Source of the DNA: Cephalopachus bancanus
Lineage: Eukaryota; Chordata; Mammalia; Primates; Tarsiidae
Direction: 5' to 3'
Assembly (NCBI GenBank): GCA_027257055.1
Contig: JAPVLO010001825.1
Location: forward strand, 52,020 to 116,019
DNA length: 64,000 nt
Below, one piece after another: positions 23,051-34,637 of this stretch. Position 1 is the stretch's first letter; each line of letters starts with the position of its first letter. Position numbers and translations under genes: made by a program. The notes below the pieces were generated by a model, which was given only the letters and a program-made list of their open reading frames with translations, did no database searches and was not told where the DNA came from.

Positions 23051-23640
23051 AGAAAGAAAAGATATATGTACCACCTTTCTGATTGATTACTCTAGTCTCG
23101 TACTGTAATCTAGAACAAGAAATGCGCCTATCTATCTACTGTAAGCAACTAGGAAACCAAACAAAATATATGTAACAAAAGTTGCTACATATGGAAACAA
23201 ATAGCAAATCACTACTGTCACAAAGAGAAAGAAAAACAATGAGGTGAGCTCTAAAATTACGTCAGCTTACTGCCTGCAGTTTTCAGGTCACCACACAGAG
23301 TAAAAAAAAAACCAAGTCTAACTTACACTATTGTAAGATTAAGAAAAAAATACGTCAGAGTAGAGGAAGTTGAAGGCAATTAGAATTTGTGGAGCAGAAT
23401 ACTGTAGGAGAAGGAGCTATAGAAAAATTGAGATTCAGAAACCTTCACAGAGTTCCCATGAGCCTTTGACTGGGTTCTAATCTGTTCATAGGTGAGAAGA
23501 AATTTCTTCAAAGCCAGAAAATAACCATCAGAGAGTAGTAGTCTAAAGCATTCCCTGAGTACAAACAGAACAGGGAATACTTCATGTTTTTGTCAGTGTG
23601 AGGGACCCAAGTGACTTAAGAAGCTATACTTGTCATATAT

Positions 23641-23764
23641 CCCTACCTCACGCTCATTGTATTTTATATATCCCTACCTCATGTTCATTGTATTTTATAT
23701 ATCCCTACCTCACGTTCACTGTATTTTATATATCCCTACCTCGCGTTCACTATATTTTATAAAT
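23641..23764 (+). repeat. Four 31-bp tandem repeats in LTR U3
   Basis: The word 'ccctacctc' recurs at 23641, 23672, 23703 and 23734, exactly 31 bp apart, each followed by a 'gttca-tgtattttatatat'-like string. Position in U3 matches where retroviral enhancer repeats usually lie. Confidence 0.95.
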
Positions 23765-23777
23765 TCTTAGTATTTTA

Positions 23778-24074
23778 TTTGTTTTGTTTTGTTTTGTTTT
23801 TTGAGTTGGAGTCTCACTCTGTCACCCAGATTGGAGTGCAGTGGCCGCTCCTGGCCACCGCAGTCTCGACCTCCTGGCTCCGGCGATCCTTCCGCCTCAG
23901 CCTTCCAAGTAGCCAGAATTACAGGCATGTGCTACCATGCCCAGCTGATTTTTGATTTATTGTAGAGATGAGGTCTCGCTGCTCAGGTGGGTCTTGAACC
24001 TGCGGGCTCAGGCAATCCACTCACCTCAGCCTCCCGAAAGCACGGGATTACAGGCTGAGCCACTGAGCCCAGCA
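23778..24074 (-). mobile_element. Alu, antisense, nested in the solo LTR
   Basis: Flanked by a perfect 15-bp 'attcttagtatttta' (ending at 23777 and starting at 24075). It postdates the LTR, which itself postdates the duplication. Confidence 0.97.
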
Positions 24075-24596
24075 ATTCTTAGTATTTTAAATCCTACCTC
24101 AGACCCCGAAGAATTAGGCACATGTCGGGTGCCGGGCAGTGACTGATTGTATAGTTATACAATGTTTTAAGCTGTGTTTGTATTTAGAACTCTGTTAAGC
24201 TTTGTTTGTCCCAATTGCCATGCTGACTTCTTCTGCTTCTGCAATGGGATGTAAATGTTAAGCAATAAGCCCCTTCCAGACATTCCTTTGCTTAATTGGG
24301 GTAGACTCTGTGGCGCCAGCCACCCTCCTGGTAGGCTGTATGTAGTTTCAAACCTCCTGCTCATATGCCAAAGTTAATTTACGCGAAGTGACTGTGTAAA
24401 CCTAGCTTATCTGACATTCCACTCTGCCCATTTAGCCATTTCCTGTCATTCACAGGCAACTGAGCTAGAGCCCGTGCAAACCAAAAATGAACCAACCAAT
24501 CTTAAGCACCCCTGTCCCTTGACATCACCACGGACCTTATTGGGGACTAATTATGCAAGGTCCATAGACTTCGGTTTCTACATCATGACCTCTTCT

Positions 24597-24605
24597 GATT
24601 GGTTA
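24597..24605 (+). promoter_or_regulatory. CCAAT-type box of the LTR (reverse orientation)
   Basis: 'gattggtta' contains ATTGG, the complement of CCAAT, 64 bp upstream of the TATA-like box. Confidence 0.55.
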
Positions 24606-24660
24606 ATGTTGCAAGCCTAGGAAAAACCAGTCACGCCCAGCCCCTCCCTCTGTAACTGTG

Positions 24661-24669
24661 CATAAAAAC
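24661..24669 (+). promoter_or_regulatory. TATA-like box of the LTR
   Basis: 'cataaaaac' lies about 87 bp upstream of the AATAAA signal, the usual U3/R spacing. Confidence 0.6.
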
Positions 24670-24747
24670 TGCTTGGCATACTGGATCGGGGCTCTCAAGC
24701 TCGAGCCGCTGTGTCAGTTTTGGTTTGTGAGCCCAGACTCAAGTCTG

Positions 24748-24753
24748 AATAAA
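24748..24753 (+). terminator. Polyadenylation signal of the LTR
   Basis: AATAAA, followed by a GT-rich stretch 'ctcgtgtgtttg' suited to a downstream element. Confidence 0.7.
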
Positions 24754-24826
24754 GAACCTCGTGTGTTTGCATCGAAGTTGGCGCTCTAGTGGTCTCTCGG
24801 ATTTAGAATTTTGGGTTTATCAAGTG

Positions 24827-25510
24827 CAAATGGAAAGGTCTCCAAATAGTTATTAGAAAGAACTTTTAGATGAATATTACCTCAGTAGCATCAGTACTTG
24901 TGCTATACTAGACTTGTAGTAATGCCAGCTCTGGAGGACAAGAGGTAGAGAAGTCAACCTCTAGAGTGCCACATTTTTTCTAAGAAACATGAAAACTCAA
25001 TTATATATCTAAAGAAAGTCCAAAATTCCTCAAAATAAATCCTAAAATTAAATTAAATCTAACATCTAGTCAAAAATCGCCTGACTTTCAAAAAATCAGA
25101 CACATATGATCTATAGAGAGGAGAAAAATCAATAAACAGCTTTAGAAATTATAGAGAAAAATTGGAACTAGTAGATAATGCTAGCAGATAATTTTCTTTC
25201 TCATTGGTCTCTTATGCTTTCACATATCTTGTGAGTAAGGCACACTGGTTTTTGTTATGTTTTCAAGAATGTTTCTACAGAGAACAGCTTTGGTGATACA
25301 GACTTTTCCTCCCTAAGTAGCAAATAGTAAGTCTGTTTATAGCTTTAAAATAAAGAGACAGTGCCTCCCTCCAGTGCAAAATGCAGAAATCCTGAATCCC
25401 TAGTATATTTTTTTTAAATGTCTCACTCTAGGGCAGAGCAGATGGGTTTACTGTCTATTGTAAGAGATTCAAGTTTTCTAATTCAAGGTTTATCTCCTGT
25501 AGATCAACAT
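24827..25510. other. Copy B unique-type segment, no gene seen
   Basis: Counterpart of 10018-11207 without the two Alus of copy A. No coding signal. Confidence 0.6.
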
Positions 25511-25763
25511 ATTTTGTTTTTTATATACAGGGTCTCATTTTGTTGCGCAGGCTGGCTTGAAGATGTGGTTTCATTCTCAATTCTTGGGCTCAATGATCCT
25601 CCTTTCTCAGCTTCCTGAACAGCTAGAGGTGCCAGTGTGTTCCAGGCATGGGATCTTGCTATGCTTATCAGGCTGGTCTCAAACTTCTGGCCTCAAGCAA
25701 TTCTCCTAGATAAGCCTCCCATAATATTGGAGTTGCAGGCATAAGTCACTGAATCCAACCTGT
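25511..25763 (-). mobile_element. Old Alu-like element, antisense
   Basis: Duplicate of 11208-11461. Confidence 0.75.
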
Positions 25764-25839
25764 ATCATATGATAAAATGGTACTCAGTAGTTAAGGAAAA
25801 AAGGAACTAATAATGCTCATCACAACACAAATGATTCTT

Positions 25840-26133
25840 CTTCTTTTTTATTTTTTGAGTTGGATTCTTACTCTGTCACCCAGACTGGATGCAGTGGTAT
25901 GCTTTCAACCATCACAGCCTTGACCTTTTGGGTCCAACATTCTTTCCGCCTCTGCCTTCCAAGTAACTGGAACTACAGGTGCGTCCTACCATGCCCGTCT
26001 AATTTTTGATTTATTATAGAGGTGAGGTCTCACCAAGATGCATGGGTGGGTCTCAAACCCGCGGACTCAGGCAATCCACTCTCCTTGGCCTCCCAAAGTG
26101 CTGGGATTACAGGCTGAGCCACTGAGCCTGGCC
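25840..26133 (-). mobile_element. Alu, antisense, shared by A and B
   Basis: Duplicate of 11541-11833, with flanks 'acaaatgattctt' and 'acaaatgattttt'. Confidence 0.92.
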
Positions 26134-26576
26134 CACAAATGATTTTTAAGTGGTAAGTTCACTAAAGGATGCCAGACATAAAAACAACTTTTTAATTAAA
26201 TTACATAAAATTCTAAATGACAAGATCATTAAGACACAAAACAGATCAGTGAATATCAGAAGCCAAAGTTAGAAAGAAGAATGAACTGCGATAGGAATGT
26301 AGGGTGCTAGAACATTGTATATTATGATTGCTCTAGTGGCTACATCATTGTATGCATTTGTGACAATCCAAATTGTTCAATAAAAATTGAGGAAACAATC
26401 TGTCAGATATCTCTCAATATAACTGACTTAAAATTTTCCACACATTATTATTTAAAGGACAAATAATTTTTAAGAATCTGAGAATTCAGAATTTAACAAT
26501 ACCCCCAAATTATTAAATAATGACTAAATACTCTTCAATTGTTTAGACTACATTGAATTTTACATAGGTCTCAATT

Positions 26577-26750
26577 TTAAATTTTTTTATTTTTACTTAT
26601 GGGTACATGAATTATATGATAGATTTATAAATATTTCAGGCACATGTGATGTTGGATACAGGCATACAATGTTTAATCATCAAATCAGTGCACTTGGGGT
26701 GTGTATCACCTCAAGCATTTATTATTTCTTTATGAAAAGTGTATTCTAAT
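26577..26750 (-). mobile_element. L1 3' UTR, antisense, older subfamily
   Basis: Duplicate of 12565-12760. Confidence 0.8.
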
Positions 26751-27330
26751 TCCACTCTTTTCGGTATTTTAAAATAGATAATGTTGTTTTTTATAGCCAG
26801 CCTTTTTCAATTGAATACTAGGTCTTATCCATTCTAACTATATTTTTGTACACATTTGCAGACTAATAATTAGACTTTTTTTCTCACATGAGCTAGACCT
26901 GCGGAACTGACAAGGGTCATAATTCCCTATTTGTGTTTTATGATTAAAAAGTAGAGATTTTAGTAGTAGAGATGGTCAAAAATTCTGTAGATTAATTTTC
27001 AAGTACAAAGTTCTTATATTCATGTGTCATTATTACAGCTTCTATTAATGACAATATTTTCTTTCCTAGATTCCACCACAAAAGGAAGAAAGAAAAAGTT
27101 TTGGGGATCAAGTCTGAAAGAACAACATGGTTGTTCTTTGCCTCTTCCTATTTAGAAAACACCTCCAAAAACAAATACACATGTACACGTATGCTACATG
27201 CATATACATGTATAGTCACATGCCCTCAAGATAAAGAATACTGTAGTATATACATTTGACCTTATCTAAGAGATCAATACTTTTGAGATACAGTCTAAAT
27301 TCATACATGATCTTTAAAAAATATTTCTTG
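26751..27330. other. Copy B unique-type segment, no gene seen
   Basis: Counterpart of 12761-13325; frames in the two copies are broken differently, which argues against coding. Confidence 0.55.
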
Positions 27331-27635
27331 CCGAACTCGGTGGCTCAGCCTGTGATCCCCGTGCTTTGGAAGGCCGAGGTGAGTGGATTGCCAGAGCGTG
27401 CGGGTTCGAGGCCCGCCTGAGAAACTTGGCAAGACCTCATCTCTACAGTAAATCAAAAAAGTAGCCGGGCGTGGTAGTGTGTGCCTGTAGTTCTGGCTAC
27501 TTGGAAGACTGATGTGAAGGATAGCTGGAGCCCAGCAGGTCGAGGCTGCAGTGGCTGGAAGCAGCCACTGCCCTCCAGTCTGGACGACAGAGTGAGACTC
27601 CAACTTAAAAATAAATAAATATAATAAAAAATAAA
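27331..27635 (+). mobile_element. Alu, sense, shared by A and B
   Basis: Duplicate of 13326-13630. Confidence 0.9.
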
Positions 27636-28098
27636 AAAATAATTTTTCAATATAATCAATGAACTATTTACCTACACTTTCACAGAGCAAAATACCTAGA
27701 AGAAGTTTAGAAAACACTAAGTATACCATGTAACAAAAATAATCAAAAAACTCGTTTATTTTCTTTTTTATATTTTGCTATTTATCAGAAAAATGAATAC
27801 CTAAATGAATTGTATACATATTAAGGTAAATTGCATGCAGAATTATTATTTATAGAGCTTAAAAACATAATGTAGATGTAGGTTCCAGATGAGTGTATAT
27901 AATTCCATGTTTTCTTTATGAATTTCAATAATATACTACCTACATGTGGTATCTATGGAGAACAAAAATTTAATAAAAACAGAATAATTATAAGCCTCAA
28001 ATGTAAGAAAATTTTAAACTTGGGGGGAATGAGATGAATATTTTAAAGAAGTCTTCTATTACTTGTACTAAGTGGTGACTTCATGGATTTTCAATTTT

Positions 28099-28366
28099 TT
28101 GTTGTTGTTACCAAGCTGGAGTGCAGTGGCATGCTCACGACCACTGCAGCCGCAACCAGCTGGGCTCAGGCAATCCTTCCACCTCAGACTTCTATTAGCT
28201 GGAACTACAGCCACGTGCCACCACACCCAGGTCATTTTTTTGATTTATTGTAGAGAGGAGGACTTGCCAAGTCGCCCAGACTGGTCTGGAACATGTGAGC
28301 TCAGGCAATCCTCTCACCCCAGCCTCCCAAAATGCTGGGATTATAAGCTGAGCCACTGTGCCTGGT
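28099..28366 (-). mobile_element. Old Alu, antisense; marks the 3' break of the duplication
   Basis: Flanked by 'ttttcaatttt' and 'ctttcaattta'. It is missing the right-arm 3' end after the T-run. In copy A only the T-rich start of this element survives (14105-14130). Confidence 0.85.
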
Positions 28367-29741
28367 CTTTCAATTTAATGATGTATACTTTCTACACACT
28401 CTTGTATAGGTCTGATATTTTGCATGCATGTGTGCACATACACAAAACAATGGACTTGTATATTACTGGTCATCCTAATATATTACTATGATGTTGTATA
28501 ATATACATAATTAAGATACTAATGTGTTAGTATATGTTATACTAAGAATTCACTGATCAATTTTTCTTGCCTAATATGATTATATTACACTTTGAAAGAA
28601 CTTTAGAACCAGTTGTCACTGGTTTTCTGTGATACATTTATGATGTCTCAGGTCATGGTGCTTTTTTGCTTTTCTACTGAAGATGTGGGTAGCTTCCTGC
28701 ACATCTGCTTACAGTTTTCATGAAATTTTATCTTTGTTATTCAAATACTTATTTGTTTTTACTGCTGTCTTCCTTTATTGTAAGACTTTTATTATTTATA
28801 TGAAAGAAATTTAATATGTTTTCACAGTTGACTGCTTGTTACCCTCAACAGTCTTATTTTGGTTCTCTTTTCTTTATTTTAAGTAGATTATATTGCTATA
28901 TCTTCATAATCCTGAGTATTTTCTTCTACAGTATTTTATTTTGCTATTATTGATCACATCCAGAGAAATTTCATTTCAATTATTTTATTTTCATCACTAA
29001 CATTTTATAGTGTTTAAAAATCCATTTTATTTATATTATCATTTCATTTGAATTTCTTTAACTATTTTTACATACTTCTGTAAACAAGCTTTCTTATAAT
29101 TTTGTAATCTCTATGTTTTCTGAGCCCCTACATATTCACTGATTTTTGTTTATTATGGGCCACTTTTTTCATTCAGATATTCCATATTTTTAGTGTTACT
29201 TTGTTGAGTGCCTAGGTTCTAATACCTTTCTTTTAAGAATGTTTAGCTTTTTTAAAGCGAATTTCAAATTAGTCTAATCCTTTTTAGCACTCTTTAAAAA
29301 CTTTTTATATGACTAATCTTTGATGACCTTCTATTTGCAAATAATTTGTCCTTCAGACTGCTCCGTTGTATGTCCTGGATGACCACAAAGGAGTCTTTTT
29401 TTTTTTTTTTTTTTTTGCTTTTCAAAGTTCAAAAATGTTCTTAAACATTTTTCTAACCCTCTGTGAGCGATGGGAGTTCTTAATCTTACAACTCATGTTT
29501 TATTCTTTATAACTTTTGTACTTTTACTTTACAAAAGAGGGGCCAAACATCTAGACTAGCCTAAAGGAGACACCTATTCAGATTTATGGATTTTTGTGTT
29601 TGGGAGTTTTTGCATAACTTTTCTTTTTTATAAAACTCTGCTCTACAACTTGAAACCGCCTCCTCTGATTTCCACTTCAACTCAGTGAGACTTCCCAGAC
29701 TGTATTTGGGTTCCCAACCTCTGGGGAATATTTGTAAACTA
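28367..29741. other. AT-rich unassigned sequence with a (T)n run at 29396-29416
   Basis: Long T-rich stretch, pyrimidine-biased on the plus strand. I cannot place it in a repeat family, though its texture resembles very old antisense LINE sequence. No coding frame. Confidence 0.45.
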
Positions 29742-30130
29742 TGCATTTGACAAAGTACTAATATCTAGAATCTACAAGGACTCAATCAATCAACCGAGAA
29801 GAAAAAAACAACCCTATTAAAAAAGTGGGCTAAAAGCATAAACAGAAAACATGAGTTGTTAACAAATATGTTTTATTTGCTCATATTACTAATTATCAGA
29901 GAAATTCAAATTAGAACCACGATAAGATATCATCTTACACCTTTCAGAATGGCTGAAATTTAAATGTAATAAGTAACAGACGTTGGTGAGAATTCAGAGA
30001 CAAGGGAATTCTTATACACTGCTGGTAATATAGGTCACTTCAACCTCTGAGGAAAACAGTATGGAGTTTCTCCAAGAATGAAAAATAGAAATGCCATTCA
30101 ATCCAGCAATTTCAATACTGGTCTCCAATT
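29742..30130 (+). mobile_element. L1 ORF2 fragment, sense, broken
   Basis: 'aatatctagaatctacaagg', 'gagaaattcaaattagaacc', 'tcatcttacacctttcagaa' and 'acactgctggtaatat' are signature strings of the 3' half of L1 ORF2. Multiple stops. Confidence 0.85.
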
Positions 30131-30154
30131 CAAAATGAAAGAAAGCATTGTATG

Positions 30155-31640
30155 AAAAAGATGCCTGGAAGTGGGAGGACCGTGATGGCCTACTGAAGAC
30201 ATTGCACATTTGCCACTCTCAGCAAAGCAATGTATATGGAGAAGCAGACACAGAGCTTTCAGGGTTAACCTGAAAACACAAGCAGAAGTTTATTGGACAG
30301 TCCCATGGGAATATGTTCTCATCCAAGCGCTTGACACTACTAGAAGGGGCCCAGGAGAGCACTCATGGAGAAGGAAGGTATGAGTGAAAGTGACAGCTTT
30401 TCTTCTTTAGGCATCACACGCAAGCCTCTGCAGCCCCGATCAAGGAGAGACAGCCCCGGCCTTCTTCCTGCACTGCTCACACATCCAGCAAGGTGCCGAG
30501 TGCTGTCATGAATCAGGACAGAGGCACTGGCAGTTATCCACATGAAGACCAGGGAATCCCAGGTCCTGAGGACCGCTGGACCCAGTGCCCTTCTTCTTCC
30601 CTATTAAGAGGTTCAGTGGGAAAATCACTTTGGGGGTGGTCTGCATTGCATTCGCTCTTCCTGCTCCCTGCCTCTCCAGATTCCAGCAGGTGCTGTACAC
30701 CCACTTTAGAAATATTTCTCTGATATCAACATCTGTTTGCAGCCATAGGTCAGGGTTACAGATGTGACTTGCTCTCAAGAACCCACCATCACTGTGATAA
30801 CCCTTCCTACAGAGCAACATGGAAACCAGGAGGCAGAGCACCTCTGTGCAGTGTGGTGGAATTGAACATGCCCATCTGAGGACTGAGGGAGAATACCAAC
30901 TTTCAGATAGCTGTTTCCCTTCCACACTTCAGTGAAGGGGGCAGTTCCACCAAGATGAAAGAAAGTCACTCCATGTCTCCAAGAGCACCTGTGGCATAGT
31001 AGAGTCTGGTTGCTTGCCAATCCTGCTGATGAGTCACAAAGGAGGAGGCTCAGGAGGAGGTCACCAGAGCTCCCAGAGACCCAGGGCCCCTGGTGCCAGT
31101 ACCAGGAGGGAACAAACTCTGACCTAGAGGAAAGGACCTGCTCTGTCCCTTCCACACTGCATTAGTGAAGCAGTGCCATATGGTTATTCCCCAGTTCGCC
31201 AGTCTTCCTGTCATTATTGTCTTTCCCAAAAGTGGACCAGAGGAGGAATGTCAGGTATAAAAACAACAAAAACTCCCACCCCAACAGAAGCAACTTTATC
31301 TAATAAAAAATAACAAAACAAAAAATAAAAAGAGAAGTCTGTCTTCACAGAAAACAAACAAAAACAAAGTGAAAAAAAATGGCAATCCCCAAAGACTTAA
31401 TGAGTTAACACCTAAAAAAAGGAATTTCCAGATTCCAAGCAATAGAACCCATCCAAAATGACCTGTTCCTGATGACAGACACAAGACTGGATGTCAAAGA
31501 CATTCACCAAATTCCATGAGAATGTGGATGCACAAATCTTCCAGGCCATGAAAACAGTGCACAGAATAAAGAACGCTTTTAGGATCAATTGGAGAGCTCT
31601 ATACATGTCTTCTTCAAATGTAACATCTATTATCGACTGA
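30155..31640 (+). mobile_element. Candidate L1 5' region, sense
   Basis: Opens with 'ggaagtgggaggaccgtgat' and runs through GC-richer sequence into A-rich text (31265-31380), then 31390-31640 resembles the stretch preceding or beginning ORF1. This is a pattern-level judgement; the family is not proven. It follows directly on the unrelated L1 ORF2 piece at 29742. Confidence 0.4.
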
Positions 31641-32039
31641 TTTTTTACTTTGCCTCATTTGGTAAAGTAAATGCGAAAGAAGAAATTTAAATCATTCAAT
31701 TTTGTTTTCAGTCTCTTTAGTACCAAAGTTACAAAAACAATCACAGACACAGCCAGACCAAAGTTACAGAAACATTCACAGACCCACACTGGTGTACCTT
31801 CTATCACTGTATAAATATATATGTTATATTCATTTTGTTTTGTGCTTCTTTGTGCTTAGGGTGGGGGCAGAAGTATGCCTCCAATTCCCCACCTCCTACC
31901 TATCACCTATTCTACCAGGCCCATCCTAAAATTCACTTCCTGAAAATGGTTTTCAAATCCCTCTCCTATCTAATCACAATTTAAGTTTCACTTGTATCAC
32001 AGTTCCTGCTCCCTCAAGTCTTCTGATATTTCTAGACTC
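31641..32039. other. Unassigned sequence
   Basis: No repeat family recognised. 'accaaagttacagaaacatt'-type words repeat locally near 31725-31775, a small imperfect duplication. Confidence 0.4.
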
Positions 32040-32400
32040 ATCTCTTACCACTCCGGAACCTATCATCTTGCCTGACACATCTTTGTTCATGCAGGTCGCT
32101 CTTCTTAGAATGTTGTCCTCTGATCACCTGTTTAAATGTACTCATATTTCAAGGCCAAAGCAAGTTGCACCTAATCCATTAAGCAGTTCACAATCAGTAC
32201 ACGCCATATGGCTTCTCCCTTCTGTAAACCTGTAAACTAGCCCCTGCTTGATCATTCGTGTGTCACCTGTAGATGGTGTCTGCTCAGCCATCCTCCACTT
32301 TATCTCATCCCTCGACTGAACTTTATATTCTTTGAGAATGCATCTTTGTATCCTCTCCAGCATTTGAAACACATATGTAGAGTCCTGCAAAATGCTTATG
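32040..32400 (+). mobile_element. L2 LINE 3' fragment, sense, ancient
   Basis: 'gctcttcttagaatgttgt', 'tcatatttcaaggccaaagc' and later 'gaactttatattctttgaga' follow the order of the mammalian L2 3' end. Divergence is high, as expected for L2. Confidence 0.55.
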
Positions 32401-32617
32401 GACTGTGGTATACTTTTCCAACAAATGTCAGTGAAGTTTTATAACTGTTACTTCATTAAATGTTGAATTCAATGCCATTATAAATTAGGTTTTCTGTGGT
32501 GAAATTAATTTCAGGTGTAATTCTACAGGCCTAAAAGGTGTACACCAGGAAAATAATCAAGTTCTGACATCAAAGAGATCATCCACTACCAAAGAATTTG
32601 TTAAAAAATAGAAACTT

Positions 32618-33870
32618 GGAGAGACAGGGAAGATGGTGGCTGAGCCCATCAGACTATGCGAGTTCTCATGTGAGTGAATTAGTGAGTGTATGGAAAATTT
32701 TGTGTATGTGCTGGTGAGTGAGAGAGTGTGTTAGTGGCTGACAGAGTGAGGGCTCGGGAACTAGCAGCCAGTTCTCTCCTGGTGCAGTTGTTGGTGCCAC
32801 AGCATCTGGGCTTGGACCCTTGCAAATCCTGGGATGTAGAAACTAAGCACCATTTTCTCTTTCTTCTCTTTTCTTTTTTTTAATCAACAATCCCCCCAAC
32901 GCCCTGCAAGAAAATGCTGGGAGAGGCTGTCTAAGTGTGGCTTGTGAGCCGGTGACCAGGCCCCTGGTGCAACAGCAGGTGCTGCAGCTTCTCACTTTGT
33001 CCTTGGCTCTTTCTGGCTGGCAGAAGAGGAGCACTATTTTTTTTAAAAGAATACAGACAGAAGTTTTCCTTTAGAAAAGTGACAGAGAGGCACTATTGCC
33101 CCAGGCGCTCTCACACCATTGAAGCAGGAGACAGACTGCTCAGGCTTGGCCTTATCACTTTAGCACCTGACAGGGCACTGGAAAGGGCTGTGTACACAGT
33201 CCAGAGGCAAGTTTCCACAGAAGAGGACAAGAGAGGCACCCAACCACCATATTGGAGGTGGGCAGGAAAGTGCAGGACCAACAGATCCGATCTCTGTGAC
33301 TGATGGATCAACTATTCAGGTCTTGACCGTGGCCCAAAGGCAGTATCCTGAGAGCACAAACTTCAGAGGGACCTGATGAGTGCTGAGTTCCAGGCACCCC
33401 ATCCCCTACCCTGAACCAGCTCTGGGACAAAGCCTGTGGCCAGAAGGGAGGAGGAAGAACTCCAAAGAGATCAGTGGTGAGTCTCGGGCTGACACAAACC
33501 CCTCCTTCCCAGTGATCCTCTGAATGTCAGACCCACACAGCTGGTCCATGCCTGGGAGGGACAAACAAAGGCGGAGCCTGGACGTCAGTCACAGTAGGAA
33601 AACTCCATTCCAGGATAGGCCTGGCTGTGGCCCCCCAGTAAGAGTACATACCTGGAAAAGAGACAATCCTATACCTCCCCACCAGAGATCTCTCTGCCCA
33701 TAGAAGAGTTAGAGGGGAGGCCTGCAGCCACACCAACCCCAACTGTCCTTCTCCCTTCCCAGCATCATTTCCTGAGAAGAGAGGGAAAGAGGTGACTCTC
33801 CAGAAGAGACCGGATTAGAGGAACAATTACAGCGCCTGCCACAAGAGGGCAGGTTTTTTGTTTGTTTGTT
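32618..33870 (+). mobile_element. Candidate L1 5' UTR, sense
   Basis: Starts 'ggagagacagggaagatggt', an arrangement like the start of primate L1 5' UTRs, and is GC-richer than its surroundings. It ends in a (gttt)n tract near 33857. No ORF1 follows, so the element is broken. Family assignment is by pattern only. Confidence 0.45.
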
Positions 33871-34110
33871 TGTTGATGGTTTTGCTTTTGTTTCTTAAAT
33901 TTTCAATTACTTTTTAATTAAAAAAATTTAACTGTTTTCTTGTCAGTTCATCTATTTTAAAAATATTTTTTCTTTTTGCGTAAATGTGTTAGTGAGGGTT
34001 TGATCTGCATCGCCCCCCCAAATGTGTCTTTTCTTTTATTTGTCGTTTTTTTTGAATATGTGTATGTGAATGATGGAGTTTTTATCTTTTGGTTTTGTTG
34101 TGGTTGTTGG

Positions 34111-34242
34111 TTTTTGCTCTTGATTGTAGAGATGAAGCCTCTCTGTGTTGCTCAGGTTGGTCTCAAATCCCTAAGCTCAGTCAATCCTCTTGCCTCTGCC
34201 TCCCAAAGAGCTGGGTTACAGGCTTGAGTCACCACACTCAGA
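34111..34242 (-). mobile_element. Old Alu left-arm (FLAM-like) monomer, antisense
   Basis: 'attgtagagatgaagcctct', 'gttggtctcaaatccctaag', 'ctgcctcccaaagagctgg' and 'tgagtcaccacactcag' cover one left arm only, preceded by a T/G-rich tail. Confidence 0.7.
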
Positions 34243-34316
34243 TCTTTTGCCTTTTTGAAGATAAAATGCTTCATCTCAATCTCATAGTTCATCTACCAAC
34301 TCCAAAATTTATAAAT

Positions 34317-34610
34317 TAGCCGGGCTTGGTGGCTCAGCCTATAATCTATAATCCCAATCTATAATTGGGAGGCTGAGGTGAGTGGATTGCCTGAGCCCGC
34401 GGGTTCGAGACCCACCTGGGCAGGCGAGACCTCATCTCTAAAATAAATCAAAAAAATTAGCTGGGTGTGGTAGCGTGCGCCTGTAATTCCGGCTACTCGG
34501 AAGGCTGAGGTGGAAGGATCGCCGGAGCCCAGCAGGTCGAGGCTGCAGTGGCCGGGAGCGGCCACTGCACTCCAGTCTGAGCGACAGAGTGAGATTCCAA
34601 CTCAAAAAAA
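34317..34610 (+). mobile_element. Alu, sense
   Basis: Perfect 13-bp target-site duplication 'aaaatttataaat' (34304-34316, 34611-34623). Carries a short internal repeat 'aatctataatcccaatctat' near 34343 in the left arm. Confidence 0.96.
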
Positions 34611-34637
34611 AAAATTTATAAATCGTCTAGTGGTAAA

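Larger units (their letters stand above)
23599..24822 (+). mobile_element. Solo LTR, ERV1-type, specific to copy B
   Basis: Begins TGAGGGACCC and ends GGGTTTATCA, bounded by perfect 4-bp target-site duplications AGTG (23595-23598 and 24823-24826). Terminal TG...CA and a 4-bp duplication are typical of class I (gamma-like) endogenous retroviruses. Copy A keeps the empty site 'gtcagtacaaatgg' near 10013. U3 holds four 31-bp tandem repeats; a CCAAT-type box, TATA-like 'cataaaaac' and an AATAAA signal follow in the expected order. An Alu (23778-24074) interrupts U3, leaving about 0.93 kb of LTR. No internal viral genes are attached, so it is a recombination remnant. Confidence 0.92.
17228..28104. 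repeat. Large direct duplication, copy B
   Basis: Partner of 5585-14130. It opens at 'gtgatagactgagactctaa', an Alu 3' end without its own Alu body, which shows the break was inside the Alu now at 5336-5640. It is longer than copy A mainly because of a solo LTR (1.22 kb) and more post-duplication Alus. Confidence 0.93.

Noticed and set aside
28072..28491. 139-codon plus-strand run
   Set aside because: Most of it is an antisense Alu (28099-28366); the 'QSFHLRLL' and 'SHPSLPKCWDYKL' type text is standard Alu translation.
30506..31155. 139- and 126-codon minus-strand runs
   Set aside because: They fall in the GC-richer candidate L1 5' region and are antisense to it. No motif or splice signals were found.
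34111..34610. Functional inverted Alu pair (RNA hairpin for editing)
   Set aside because: The antisense monomer and the sense Alu could pair, but the monomer is old and short, and there is no evidence of a transcript. Such pairs are common in Alu-dense DNA.
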